Shown: piece after piece, positions 12,901-28,100 of the stretch | Layout of the letters: every line of letters begins with the position of its first letter | Numbering within the stretch: the stretch's first letter is position 1 | NCBI GenBank assembly: GCA_945643635.1 | Contig: CALZFC010000005.1 | Coordinates: forward strand, 5,917,001-5,981,000 | DNA: 64,000 nucleotides | Reading direction: 5' to 3' | From: Allodiplogaster sudhausi | Lineage: Eukaryota > Nematoda > Chromadorea > Rhabditida > Diplogasteridae | Translations under genes and position numbers: made by a program | Notes under the pieces: generated by a model | Told to the model about the DNA's origin: nothing | Seen by the model: only the letters and a program-made list of their open reading frames with translations | The model's database searches: none

Positions 12901-15108
12901 CAATCGGTTAGGAAGGTTTTTCTCTTGCTTCTCTGTGTCGTTCACGCTGTTCATTATTAGTGGATTTTACCGGACAATAAATCTTAACATGGAGTGGTGA
13001 ATTTGGTATTTGCTTTTGGTTCCAATTTTATAGATTGTAGTTTAAACTTTAGAAGAAAAGCTGACAAGAAAAGTTTCGTTTTTAAGTTGTTTCTTTTCTA
13101 GCTGAGCCTTTATTTTACAACTAAAGATCTTAATTTAAAATTCAAGTAAAGATAAAATTTGAAAGTTTGCAGCTCGAATTGTCTTTTTTAACTGTTAGTT
13201 AAAGGAAACACGCTAATTGTAGGCAAGCCCAAACGGAACCCTGAGAAATCAAAAGGGGGTTTTTATACGGAATGGCAACGTGTTCCTCTTGCATGAACAA
13301 CGAGATTCAGTAGGAAATAATGCATCCAAAGTTTTTTTTAAATTAATATAATGAACGTTTTTGAGATATATTTGTATTTTGCGATCTATTGTATTTTATA
13401 TCGAGATCAAACATACAAACTATTATTTTACATATCAAAAACGACTTGAAAATGTGGAATTAGTGCCTTACAACTCAAAATTATTGGGAACCCCTTGGGT
13501 GAAAAATGGCCTAAAAATTTTTGCTCCGAAAATGAGTATTTATGTTTTATATGGCCTACTAACCCTATACAGCAATTTAAGAGTCGATAAAGACTCGTGA
13601 AGATGGTGATTTTTTGGGCTTATTCCCGGGTTTTCAAGCAAATATAATGCGTTTGTAATTTTTTTTATTGCGATTTTCGTTATCTACTCGACGAGAGCTT
13701 TTGAACGGTAGCGAAGCAGAGACTTCTTTGACCGAAATCCTTTAAGGAGAAGCGAGTTCGTCCATCTCGACAAGCACTGCAATTGAAGCTGATTCTCGGC
13801 CTGCGTCTTCACTTCAGACCGGCCCCTCTTCACAGGCAAATCTGCAGAAATCTGAGAATAAGCGCAAAGGCAAAAAGAAGGATGACAAGAAGAAGGTATC
13901 TCATCATCTTGTTCTTGTCATTTTGTTATTTAAAATAGCACGCTGAGTAGATTGTAATTATTGGAGAAGGTTGGACTCGTGCAAGAAGAGAAGAAGTCGA
14001 AGGCTGAAATGACTCGCGAGGCAGAGGCTCTGCTCACTTCTCTCATGATGGGAGATGCGCGTCTAAAGCAAGCGAAGCGGCAGAGAGAGAATGCAGCTCC
14101 TTCTTTTCCGTCCGCCTCTTCCGAGCAACAGAATGTTCCTCCCTCTTCTTCTCTCGTGAGTTGATATCTTCCCACCTCGATCAGTCAATTGTGTTTCACG
14201 AATGTGCTTGAGTTGAAAGGAGAGGATGGCAAGAAGAAAGGAAGTGTCCCCGACAGAAAGAAGAAGAGCGCGGACAGTGAGAATCCTCCACGACTGCGGA
14301 CGCCCTCACTAAATGTGCTTCCTGAAGTGGTTGAGATCGTCTCAGCGCAACCGAATTCTATGTCTCCCTCATCTTCTCCAAGGGTAGCCAACGTTCTAGC
14401 ATAAAAAAATGCAAGGCCTCTACACCGACCTTTGTTAACTGACACTGCAGGCTCCGGGAGTTACGACTAGTCGAGGATTCGGTGGGGGCGGCAGAGTCCG
14501 AGGTGGGCGGGGCCAGAGGGGAGGTCGCCCTCTTCATGCTCCTGAACAACCTCCATTCCCGCATCACCCCCCGCCGTGGGCAATGCACTCCTCGCCGGCA
14601 TCGATCCAACGGTCAGTATCCTCCTTCCCCCTCCCCCTCCCCGTTCCGTCTCCTCCCTCCTCCTTTCCACGACACATCTTCAGTGGTGGTTGGATGGGTC
14701 AACACGGAGTCCTTGCTGTCTACGGCCAGCCCCCTCCCACTCTCCTGCGCAATAATCCTCCGTCTGCCAGTCCGAGACCGCGGAACAACCAACGAATCTT
14801 CAGTGATCCCTCCGCGTTCAATGATGGGAAAGTGACTGACCTGATGCCTGCTTCGGTCAGCGTTTCTCTTACCTTATGATACTGTAAGACTTTCGATTAA
14901 CTCATTGTTGTTGAAGGTGGCTGGAGTGAATCGCCGAGGCGCGAAGAAGAATCGAGGCAGAGTGCACGGGGCTGCGCCTGACGTGCCCCGCTCTCCCTCC
15001 TCTCCCGTTCCAGCCTCCCCTGCTCTCCCTGCTGCGACTATGGCCGCGGAGAAGAACAAGCCACGCAAGAAAAGGATAGCCGCCAATTTCAGCGCGGTCT
15101 TCTCTTGA
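6941..15108 (+). CDS. XRN1: 5'-3' exoribonuclease 1
   Basis: XRN1 degrades decapped, 5'-monophosphorylated mRNA in the cytoplasm. The start at 6941 gives [20 protein letters not shown], the invariant N-terminus of the family. Later exons show [85 protein letters not shown] and, further on, the conserved block [40 protein letters not shown] and [18 protein letters not shown]. The acidic residues of the nuclease centre (DMNG, VDG, EGE, DAD, GND) are visible. Domains typical of XRN1 rather than XRN2 follow, ending in a basic Ala/Pro-rich tail with the stop at 15108. Early introns are only about 45-60 bases (for example 7017-7061 and 7870-7919); one at about 12910-13750 is much longer. Several introns carry CT-rich tracts. 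Convergent with the Ski-like gene. Confidence 0.93.
12915..13760 (+). other. Unusually long, AT-rich intron of XRN1
   Basis: Between the exon carrying the serine-rich NVTFARE region and the exon starting near 13760 there are about 850 bases of AT-rich DNA without coding signal on either strand, in a gene whose other introns are often 45-100 bases. An insertion is likely, but I could not find matching inverted ends or a target duplication. The borders are approximate. Confidence 0.4.
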
Positions 15109-15520
15109 ATCTTACGGGTTCTCTTTCTCCCTTCCGTCCTGTGCAGGGTGCCTTCTTTTATCTCTTATGCATTAATCTGTATATTGCACGTTGAACTATT
15201 GACCCCTTCACATGCAAATTGTCTTCATATCAGAGAAACAGTCATCTGAGATCATTATTGAAGGCAGAGCTTCATATTTCGATTGTAATCGAATAGTTTA
15301 AACTTAAATAAGATTCCCAAGTACAAACCGAAGGGGAATGAGTGAGTGGCAAACAAGATGTACAGCGGACTATCACAGGGTCAAATCATACTGCGATCAA
15401 TCTTTTACAATGGATGAATATCATGGGCAGGAACAGATATGTGGCATGAGAAGAGGCATGAATATCGATTGAGATTGACGTACTACGGTATTTACAGGGA
15501 TTGTGGAACTTTCACCGCGC
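15109..15520. other. Convergent 3' spacer, XRN1 / Ski-like gene
   Basis: About 410 bases between two facing stop codons; it should hold both 3' UTRs and polyadenylation sites. AT-rich, with no coding or repeat structure recognised. Confidence 0.45.
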
Positions 15521-18500
15521 TCACAGAGAATTAGTTGCTGAACCGTTCGGGGCATTATGGTTGCTAATAAGGCGAATGAGATCCTCTACACTGAATGCAG
15601 CTTGTAGAGAAGGGGCGGCTGGAGGGGCAGGCTGGGCAGAGAGAACTTGGTGAAGGGCCCCGGGGACAGCGGGGACATTCGAGAAATAGAGTGGAGCAGG
15701 TTGGACAGGATGAGGGACCAAGGAAGTTGAAGGAGCAGAGGAACCCTCTATCACCTGGTGCAAGGCCAGCGAGGAAGACGTCTGAGGTTGCAGGTTTGCG
15801 AGTTGGGAGAAGAGAGTTGTAGTCTGCGGGAATGGAGGAGGAGCGCGAGAAGTTGGGAGGAGAGAGGGAAAGACTGGCAGAGAAGCAGAGGAACCGGCCA
15901 ATTCAGTCGAGGGAGAGAGAGTGGAGAAGAAGTCAGCGAAGCGGTGGAAGAGGAACTCGTGAACAGCGTGGAGTCGATTCTCCGTCTCGGGAGGAAGCGA
16001 AGAACCACTCGAGGTTAACGAGGCATTCAGAACCATCAACCCGCTCAGCTGCAAGACTCCTGCTTATGGGAAGAACTCCACCACCACCGACCTCATTCGT
16101 CCACTGCTTGTACGTGGCAGCCCACTCTCTCACTTTGCCATCCACAAAGGAGAGCATCGGCTCGGTCAAAAAGTCGCGGAGGGCATCGATGGTGTTCCCT
16201 TTAAGATCATGCTAAAGAGACTGACTTGTCGAGAGAGGGAGAGAGAGAGAGAGAACGAGAGAAAGGAAAGAGTGAGAACGAGAGAAAGGAGAGAGAGAGA
16301 GAACGAGAGAAAGGCGAGAGAGAACGAGAGAAAGGAGAGAGAGAGACTAACCTGTAAAGAGACAGTGGAAGAGAGTGTTCTGCAGGTCGCCGCACTTCTT
16401 AGAGTCGAGAGCGCGTTTCTTGCGAGGGGGAGACTCCTTTTCCTCTTTTTCGATCTCCTGGTCATTGACCTGAGAGAGCGTGGATGAACGAAGAAGAGAA
16501 AGAAGTTCTTCCTCGCCTGCACTTCTCGATCGCAGAATGAACTTGGCCGAGAAGCGAACTCATCGATCTGTCGCTGCTGCCTGCCAATCACAGCCAGAAA
16601 GTGCTGAGGGGTCAGCTGGCTGAACTCCACTTCAGGAAATGCATTAGTCACCAGGGCTCTCGCTGCATTCATCTCCTCGTCTTCCTTCAGAATACACATT
16701 ATGCTATCTTCTCTTCTCTCACTCTCTCTCTCTCCCGCACCTGTGCTCCTTCAGCTATTACTCGTTGGGCCTCAACCACAGCAGCAACTTCAGATGAATA
16801 GTCCTAAACATTACTTAGGAATAGTAATAGTAATAATAATAACAAGAATAATAATAGTAAGTAATAATAATCATCATCATCAGAACAACGATAGTAGGGA
16901 ATGCGTAATGCATTAGTTCGTAAGGAAGAGAGAAATAAAGATATAGAAATTTGATAGTTAAAAGGAATAAGAACCGGCGATTCCAGAGGAGTAACGTACT
17001 TCTCCTTGATGAAGGCGTTAAACCTATAATTATCACAGTAAACAAGATGGCCCTTGTGCGAATTGTTCCGAAAAGTGAGCAAGAAATTTCTGATAGCAGA
17101 CGAAGAGATGAATAAATACTTTTTACGGAATCTGTTTTAGCACATAAAGCACGAAATATGAATCACAAAAACGTTAAATGCAAACTTTAAAGGGGTTAAA
17201 ATGTTACAAAATGAGTATCGCTAACCCATACCAAATTTTTTTCGAATCAAAGTTTCGAATTTCGCGCTTGCTTTAATTCGCCCAACTTTCTTATTAGTGT
17301 GAAACATTGGATCAAGTTATTTAAATGAGCGCGGAAGAGGTTATGTAGACTCTCTTATCAGGAAGAAAGTAAAGAAGAAAGCAGGAAGATGAGAGTACAA
17401 ACATGCGGACGAGGTCGACGCTGTTCATGTCTTCGTAGCGGAGATTCAGATAGTCCCGCCAGTTGTCGGCTGAGAATCCCCAGTGGATTGTGTGGTCCAG
17501 TTCCTAAGAGAAAACCATTCAAAAGCAGGATTTAAAGAAGACACGCTAAAGCAGTATTTTACTGTTTTCTAACGAACAATAATTAATGTTTAAAAAAAAC
17601 CAACCTCTCTGGAGTGAGTGTGAAGGACGAATTGAAGAGGAGTGAACTGGGCATCGCACTCATTGCACACCACAACTGCACCATTGGCATTGTGATCGGA
17701 GAAGGGGTAGATCGTCCCCTCACAACCACCAAAACACGCGTGCTCCACCACGAAGTGGAGATCGTCCCTCTTCACTTTCAGACTATAATGAAGAGAGAAT
17801 GGAAAGGAAGAAGAGAGGGAGAAAAAGGTAATGGAGAGGAAGAGAAGATCGGAGGGGTTCAGGAAAGGAAAATCAGGCAGAAAAACCGACGTCCGCTTTG
17901 GGCCGGAGAAGAATTCGCCAATGATTCTCTGAGCGTCCGACTTGCGGATAAGATGAGCCATATAGGAATTAGGGATGAGATAGCTGCCAGCAAGAAGAGC
18001 ACGCACTTGGGCTGCCGAGGCTGTCTGTGAGGGGAGAGAGAGAGAGCGCGAAGAAGGAGAGAGAGAGAGAGAGAGAGACGAAAAGACACTGCACGAACCG
18101 AGAGATTAATCTGCAGGTCAGCCATTAGATGAGCGACTTCAGGAAGTTCGTTGTTGAAGAAAAGCACCCCCAGAAACTGAAGAAAATTATATTAAATAGA
18201 GAAGAAATATTACGCTTCGAAACGAACTTGAGCGAAGCAAATACAAGGCTCTCCACAGCTATCGAAACAGGCGAAATGAGTGCGGAAGGGTGGGAGGAAA
18301 GTGAAGCGAAGAGTTGAATCCGACGTTGGAGAGGGCACGCAACGGACTATCCGACGGCAAGCTTCTTCCAGGTCCTGAAGTAGAGCAGAGGGACTGACAG
18401 GAAGAGAGAGGGAAGGAGAGTAAGAGGGAGAGGGAGAAAGAGGAAGAGAGAGGGAGGGAGCAAGAGAGAGGTTGAGAAAGGAAGAGAGAAGGAAGGGGAG

Positions 18501-19178
18501 GGAGAAAGGGGAGGGGAGAAAGAGAGAGGGACAGGAAGAGAGGGAAGGTGCGAAAGAGAGATAGAGGGAGGACAGAAAGAGAGGGAGGAGAGAAAGAGAG
18601 GGAGGAGAGAAAGGGAGAAGGAGAGACAGGGAGAGAGAGGGAGAGAGAGAGAGTAAGAGAGAGGAAGAGAGAGGGAGGGAGAGAAAGAGCGGGGAAGGGA
18701 GAGGAAGAGAGAGGGATGGAGAGAAAGAGAAGGAGAGAGAGAGAGAGAGAGATAGAGAGAAAGAGATAATAAGAAGGGAGAGGAAGAGAGGGGGAGAGAG
18801 ATGAAGGAAGAGGGATGGAGAGGGAGAGAGCGGAAGTGAGAAAGAAATGGAGTGAAGAACCTCCTCATCGGGACTGCTCGCAAGTCGATCGGCCAGTGAA
18901 TCGGAGTTGTCTAGCCAGGGGGGCACGTCGCGGAGGAGATGATCACGGACAGGGTTGGCAGGGGAGAGACGGCGGATGAGAGCGAGAAGCAGCTGAAGAC
19001 CCAGCTCTTCCGCCCGCTCTTTCGGGGGGAGGGCCAGACGAGGGTCACGGAAGAAGCCGGAGGGGGACACCAGAGAGTCCCTCTTCTTCACTTCTGCCAG
19101 GCACAGAGACGACAGCAGAGACTCCGACTCACAGCGACTCATCTCAGACACGCACTCTCTACGCAGAACGGCACTCAT
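15521..19178 (-). CDS. Ski/Sno-family transcriptional corepressor (divergent)
   Basis: The exons spell a Ski/Sno DHD-like region (about 18330-17900): CGEPCICFAQVRFEA, VLFFNNELPEVAHLMADLQ, ALLAGSYLIPNSYMAHLIRK and SDAQRIIGEFF, which tracks the usual '[21 protein letters not shown]' layout with similar spacing. The next exons give a SMAD4-binding, SAND-like domain: VEHACFGGCEGTIYPF, VVCNECDAQFTPLQFVLHTHS and HTIHWGFSADNWRDYLNL, keeping the C..C / C..C / H.H zinc ligands. A coiled segment and a Ser/Pro/Ala-rich C-terminus follow, ending NGSATNSL at 15521. Ski/Sno proteins are nuclear and repress TGF-beta/SMAD target genes. The N-terminal exons (19178-18850) are not recognised and the start codon is a guess; another upstream exon is possible. 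Introns hold long purine tracts on the + strand, that is, pyrimidine in the transcript. Confidence 0.75.
16223..16345. repeat. Purine minisatellite in Ski-like gene intron
   Basis: Degenerate tandem repeat of GAGAGAACGAGAGAAAGG-type units on the + strand inside an intron of the minus-strand Ski-like gene. Confidence 0.7.
18390..18850. repeat. About 460-bp polypurine tract in Ski-like gene intron
   Basis: Almost pure A/G on the + strand (GAGAGGGAGGGAG-type variation), so C/T-rich in the pre-mRNA of the minus-strand gene. It lies just upstream of the acceptor for the exon beginning DLEEACRR. Confidence 0.8.
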
Positions 19179-19199
19179 CTCCAGGCAATCTGAGAGAAG

Positions 19200-19928
19200 T
19201 ATGGAAAGAGAGAACACTCATGACAAATGGCAGATTAGACAGCAGAGGACACAAAAGGATACGTTACATTTAATATACGGCAGCCTCCGGAATTGACGCA
19301 GTAGACTTCGAGAGGGTGCGACAGCGAGAGAGAGAGTGAGTGAGAGTGAGAATGAGAGAGAGAGAGAGAGCGAGCGAGAGAGAGAGAGAGAGAGAGCGAG
19401 CGAGAGAGAGATAGGAATGGATGAAGGGAAGCTAACATGGGGCCTGCCTCGAGACAACATTTTGCCCCAGCCGTCTAGCCAACCGGCAGAGAGTAGAAAG
19501 AGACAACGGTCGCAATGGAGAGCACAAGCAGAAGGAGAAAGATTGGAGTGTATGAGAGGCCGCGGCAGACCGACAGACACATCGGCATTACTCAAAAGAA
19601 GGAGGCAAGTGAAGACATGACAAAAACACAAAGTCAAGAAAGCAACCATCCGTTGGAACACCGAGACAGAACACGTCTGAGAACGTTCAATAACAGTCGA
19701 CGAGCCAAAAATAAATTAGGCTGACTATGGAACCCCGTCCTTTCTTCATTCAGAGGTAAAGGCTTCTTTCTGCCTTCAGATTTAATACATTTCAAGACGT
19801 GAGTAAACGGAGCGAATATTGAATATTATTATTCGACTTCCAGATTAACAGACAAGTTGCAATTCTTCTAACATTTCTCATAGCAATGAAGCCAAGCCTT
19901 GGAATTGATCATCTAGAAGAGGAGAGAA

Positions 19929-19982
<54 letters not shown>

Positions 19983-20434
19983 AGAGAGCTATTTAACAAG
20001 GCAGAGTAAGAAAGAAGGACTGGCAACAAATTGCATCGCAGTTCGAGTAGGAAATGTGAACGATCACAAAAGTATTCTTTCATACAAAAATCTATACTTC
20101 AGGCACATTCAAATAATTATCGCTATAAGTTATCACAATGAATTCTGGAACCATAGTAACTGCGGAAAAAATCATACAAGATTTTAGTGATTAGTTAACG
20201 CGCAAAAAATTGACGTTAGAAAAGTTGATAAATGAGAGAGCTTCTTAACGTATTGCAAAATGAAGAAAGGCAGAATGACAGTATGTTCAATGAATAAGAA
20301 AGTCAAGAACTGAAAATGAACGTAGGGCAGACATGGGCAAGAAATGTATAAGAGATAATTAAAATAATAGAAAAAAGAAGGAACTTCCTAAGAATGACAT
20401 AGAACGCAGGAAACTGAAAAAGAAGAGCATTAGA
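19200..20434. other. Intergenic, Ski-like 5' side to aPKC 3' side
   Basis: It holds (GA)n runs at 19325-19410 and 19925-19990 and AT-rich sequence. Short cysteine-bearing frames at 19260-19640 on the minus strand could be upstream exons of the Ski-like gene, but no splice chain could be confirmed. The last part should be the aPKC 3' UTR. Confidence 0.4.
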
Positions 20435-24377
<3,943 letters not shown>

Positions 24378-25123
24378 TTGTCCGGTCTCCGTGAAGACCT
24401 ATGAAATAGATGATATGATCAATTTGCTTAAAAAAAATCACTCTCCACGACAATGGCTGAAGGTAACAAACATTAAATGACTCAGCAATCGATTCATCTG
24501 CTGATAAGAAAACTGTACATCTCGAAAGACAAGAAGAACACGGAAGTGGATAAAGCAATTAGCAGGGATATAAATTACAAGTAAAAGCTCGCAAGTGTAT
24601 TGCAAGATCAAGTTTAAATCAACTCTTGGTTGTTTCAAATCTTATTTAAACGAATGACTTAGTAGAGGAATAAACGATTCGCGCTAGCATAAGAAATGAT
24701 TTCTGGCTAATGACAGCAAACCATGCTATATCACTTAGGAAGCGGAGCTCCAAGCCGATGAGATCAACTGGATCAAGTCCAGTCCGAGTGCACTCGCGAG
24801 TGCTCCTAACAAAGTCTAACCTTATATAAAAATACACCAACACAACTCAATCTATTACAACACTACGGAGGAATTCATAAATTCTTCTGATGGGTCGTAT
24901 TTGTCTCATAGGAATTGCGTTGCCTGCTTTACTAAAAAGCAATCTCTTTGTTAAACTGGATATTTATTGCTCGAACGGTCTCTTGGATAAGACTGTGGAA
25001 TAATGAAAGGGGAAGGAAGACCATGTTGGTTTTAGTGCAATAAAACTGTTGTGAGTTACGGTATTCTGGAGGAGGAATGTGTCTGTCAGCATTGTTGTGT
25101 TGATTAAAAGGATTGCTTGAGGA
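24378..25123. promoter_or_regulatory. Divergent intergenic region, aPKC / SRP72
   Basis: About 745 AT-rich bases between the two start codons; both promoters must lie here. No specific site could be assigned. Confidence 0.4.
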
Positions 25124-28100
25124 ATGGCAGCGGATACCGGAGGCAGCCTGAGGCAGACGCTTTGCGAGATCGCCAAGGCAGAGCACACCCGTGACTACTC
25201 TCTCGGACTCAAAGCTGCAAATCGACGTCGGTTCTTTTTCATTTCTATTTGACGAGCTGATGAGCGATCCGGAATTCATTCAGTCATCAAGAAGTTCCCG
25301 AAAGAAACGTATGCCTTCAAGTGCAAGCTGGTCTCTCTTATCCATCTCTCTCAATGGGACGATGCCCTTACACTCCTTAAGAAGACTCCTGCTAGCCAGA
25401 TGGGGTTCGTTTGTTCGATTATTATATCATTTCCATTTTTTTTGTCATGGCATTATTCTCACAGCTTTACTCACGGGTTATTTTGGTATGTCACATTTTT
25501 GCTGTAAGTAGCGTGAAAATAGGCAGTTTGTAAAGTTCATCTGTTCATCTGTTCATCTTGTTCATCTTTAGGCCCCATATGGGGCAAGATGAACTTTACA
25601 ATAAGGTATTTTCTATTAAAATTTATAAGATGAACTTTACAACAGACGAACGAGATGAACAGATGAACAGATGAACTTTACAAACTGCCGTGAAAATAAT
25701 ATCACTGGATGATTTCCCAGAATACGAATTTGGTGACCTTTTTGCTCGAAATTTATGTACTCAAGGAAAAAGATCCCCCCGAAGAAGCGAATTACACAAA
25801 ATGCCGAGCAAATATTTGACATTCTACGTATACTACGGGAATATACTACGGGAATAGCGTTGTGATAAAAAGAATTAATCCTCGTGTTCCCAGTGTCGAA
25901 TAAGTCCGGGGTGAATTTTATCAAAAAAATTTTGAATTATTTTCGACCTCTTTGAGTAGCTGAATTGCACAGAAGGTCTTTATTTTTCCTTTCCAGAAAT
26001 TGTTCGTTCGAGAAGGCTTACATTCATTATCGCATGAGTGACAATTCATCTGCTCTCGCCGAGTTGGAAAACTGTGACCAAAACGATGTTCGTGTCGTGG
26101 AACTGAAGGCTCAGCTTTTCTACCGCCTTGATCGCTATTCTGTGAGTTGATGATTGACTTCTCCCATGTACTTCTCCAATGTACTGATCCCTCTTCTCCC
26201 ATGTACTGATCCCTCTTCTCCCATATACTGATCCCTCTTCTCCCATATACTGATCCCTCTTCTCCCATATACTGATCCCTCTTCTCCCATATACTGATCC
26301 CTCCTACATTTCTAATTGTAGGAAGCGTGCGACTTGTATATGAATCTGCTGAAGAATCACTCAGATGAGAATGACGAAGAGAGAAAGGCAAATATAATGG
26401 CAGTGAAGGCGCAGATGGCCGGCAGAGGGGAAGATATCGTCAGTATTCTTGTGTCTTATCGAGGGAAAGAAATGCACCACCTTAGCCATAATACAGGAGT
26501 GGAGTAAAGTTTTGGAGACTCTAAATACAGGTTTGAATGTAGGCAGAAATGACAGTGTTATGTGATTGTTTGGTTTACCTTAAAGAAAAATAAATTGGTG
26601 TGGGTTTCCCTTTGAAATGCTTGCAGAACATGAGTGGGGAGTCTGCCGAGACTGCTGACCAACTCTACAATTCCTCGTGCTTCGACATCGAGAAGGGCAA
26701 TTACAAAGCTGCCCTTTCAAAACTCGACAAGGCAATTCGTTAGTTTCTTACGATTAGCCCAGGCATGAAGTGGTGATGAAAGCGACTTCTTTGGTTTCAG
26801 CTCTGAGTGCGGCGAGTTTGGCAGAGGCGGGGTACACGGAAGAGGAGGCGGAAGAGGAGGGCGGCTCGCTCGCAGTGCAGCGCGCCTTCTGTCTGCAGCA
26901 ACTCGGCCGGCAACAAGAAGCAGTCGCTGTCTACTCTCGCCTTCTCCAGCTCAAGTATTCCTTTTCAGTAGTCACATCCTAACTTGCAACATATAGTTAC
27001 TCTAGTGAGTCTCAAATTTTGAAATGGTAGAGTATTCATAGGACAGTACTGAACTACCAGGCGAGGCCCGTGCTTTTCCATTCCTTTGGAATTTTTGAGC
27101 GCTACCCGATCCTTGTGCTTGAAAATGTAATTAAAATTCAATGATATTTGCCCTGCTATCATGGTGAAAGCCATTGACATAGATGCTCCTTTAAGGTATC
27201 TCTAATTTTTTTCATTTAGTTTCACTAGACGCTTTAATCTTTAGCGATAAAAAAAACTTAAGCTGCAAGGTTAAATGATTGCATGTCTCTGCTGATCTGT
27301 AACTTAACTTCTTGAGTCCATCGGATCTCTCGGTCCGCGCCTCTCTGCTGAACAATCTGGCCGGGACTCTAGCAGTCTCCAGCAATGAAATGAGAAAGAA
27401 GATCAAGACGGCCCTGCAGATCGACCCGAGCAAACTCTCGCGTACTCAGAGAGCGACTCTTCTGCTGAACCAGGCGAGTGTCCTCTGACTGACTCGAATG
27501 ACTCTCCCTTCTGCAGGCATTGGTACTGCTGATGTCTCGGCAACGCGAGCCGACGAAGAGAGCAGTGGAGTGTCTGGTCAAGGAGTTCGGGGAGTCGGAA
27601 GAGACTCAGCTGTTGAGTGCATGCCTGGAATGGCAAGGGGGAGAAGAGGAGAAGGCCCTCTCTGCCCTCCCCTCACTCTCTCCCTCTTCTATCATGGCCA
27701 AAGCACACTTCCTGGTGAACATGGGAAGACTGGCGGAGGGGGAGAAGCAACTGCAGCTCCTCCCTCCCGCCCTCGCCCTCTCCCCTGCTGTCATCTCTCT
27801 CCAAGCCACTCTCCTTCATGCTCTTGGCAAAACCGACGAAGCTGCTCGCATTCTCTTCGAAGCAAAGCAGCGGTCTCTCACTCACTCATTTCTCTCTCTC
27901 CCTCTCCCAAGCTCTCTCCCTCTCTCTCTCTCTCCCTCTCTTTTAATCTCTCTCCCTCTCCCTCCCTCCCTCCCTGTTCTCTTCTTCAAAACGAACGAAT
28001 TTCTTTGCAGAGTGAAGAAGGGCCACATATCGTATTCCTCTGTGCTGTCTCGGCTTGCTGATCTGCTGCTTTGCTCAGGAAAGAATGCCGAGGCCGTGAC

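Noticed and set aside
18210..19217. 335-codon open frame across the Ski-like region
   Set aside because: It joins two real exons through a polypurine intron; the middle is Ser/Leu/Pro repeat translation, so it is not one continuous coding exon.
26046..26391. Frame with repeated GEEGSVYGRRGIS-type units on the minus strand
   Set aside because: Antisense translation of the 22-bp minisatellite in an SRP72 intron.
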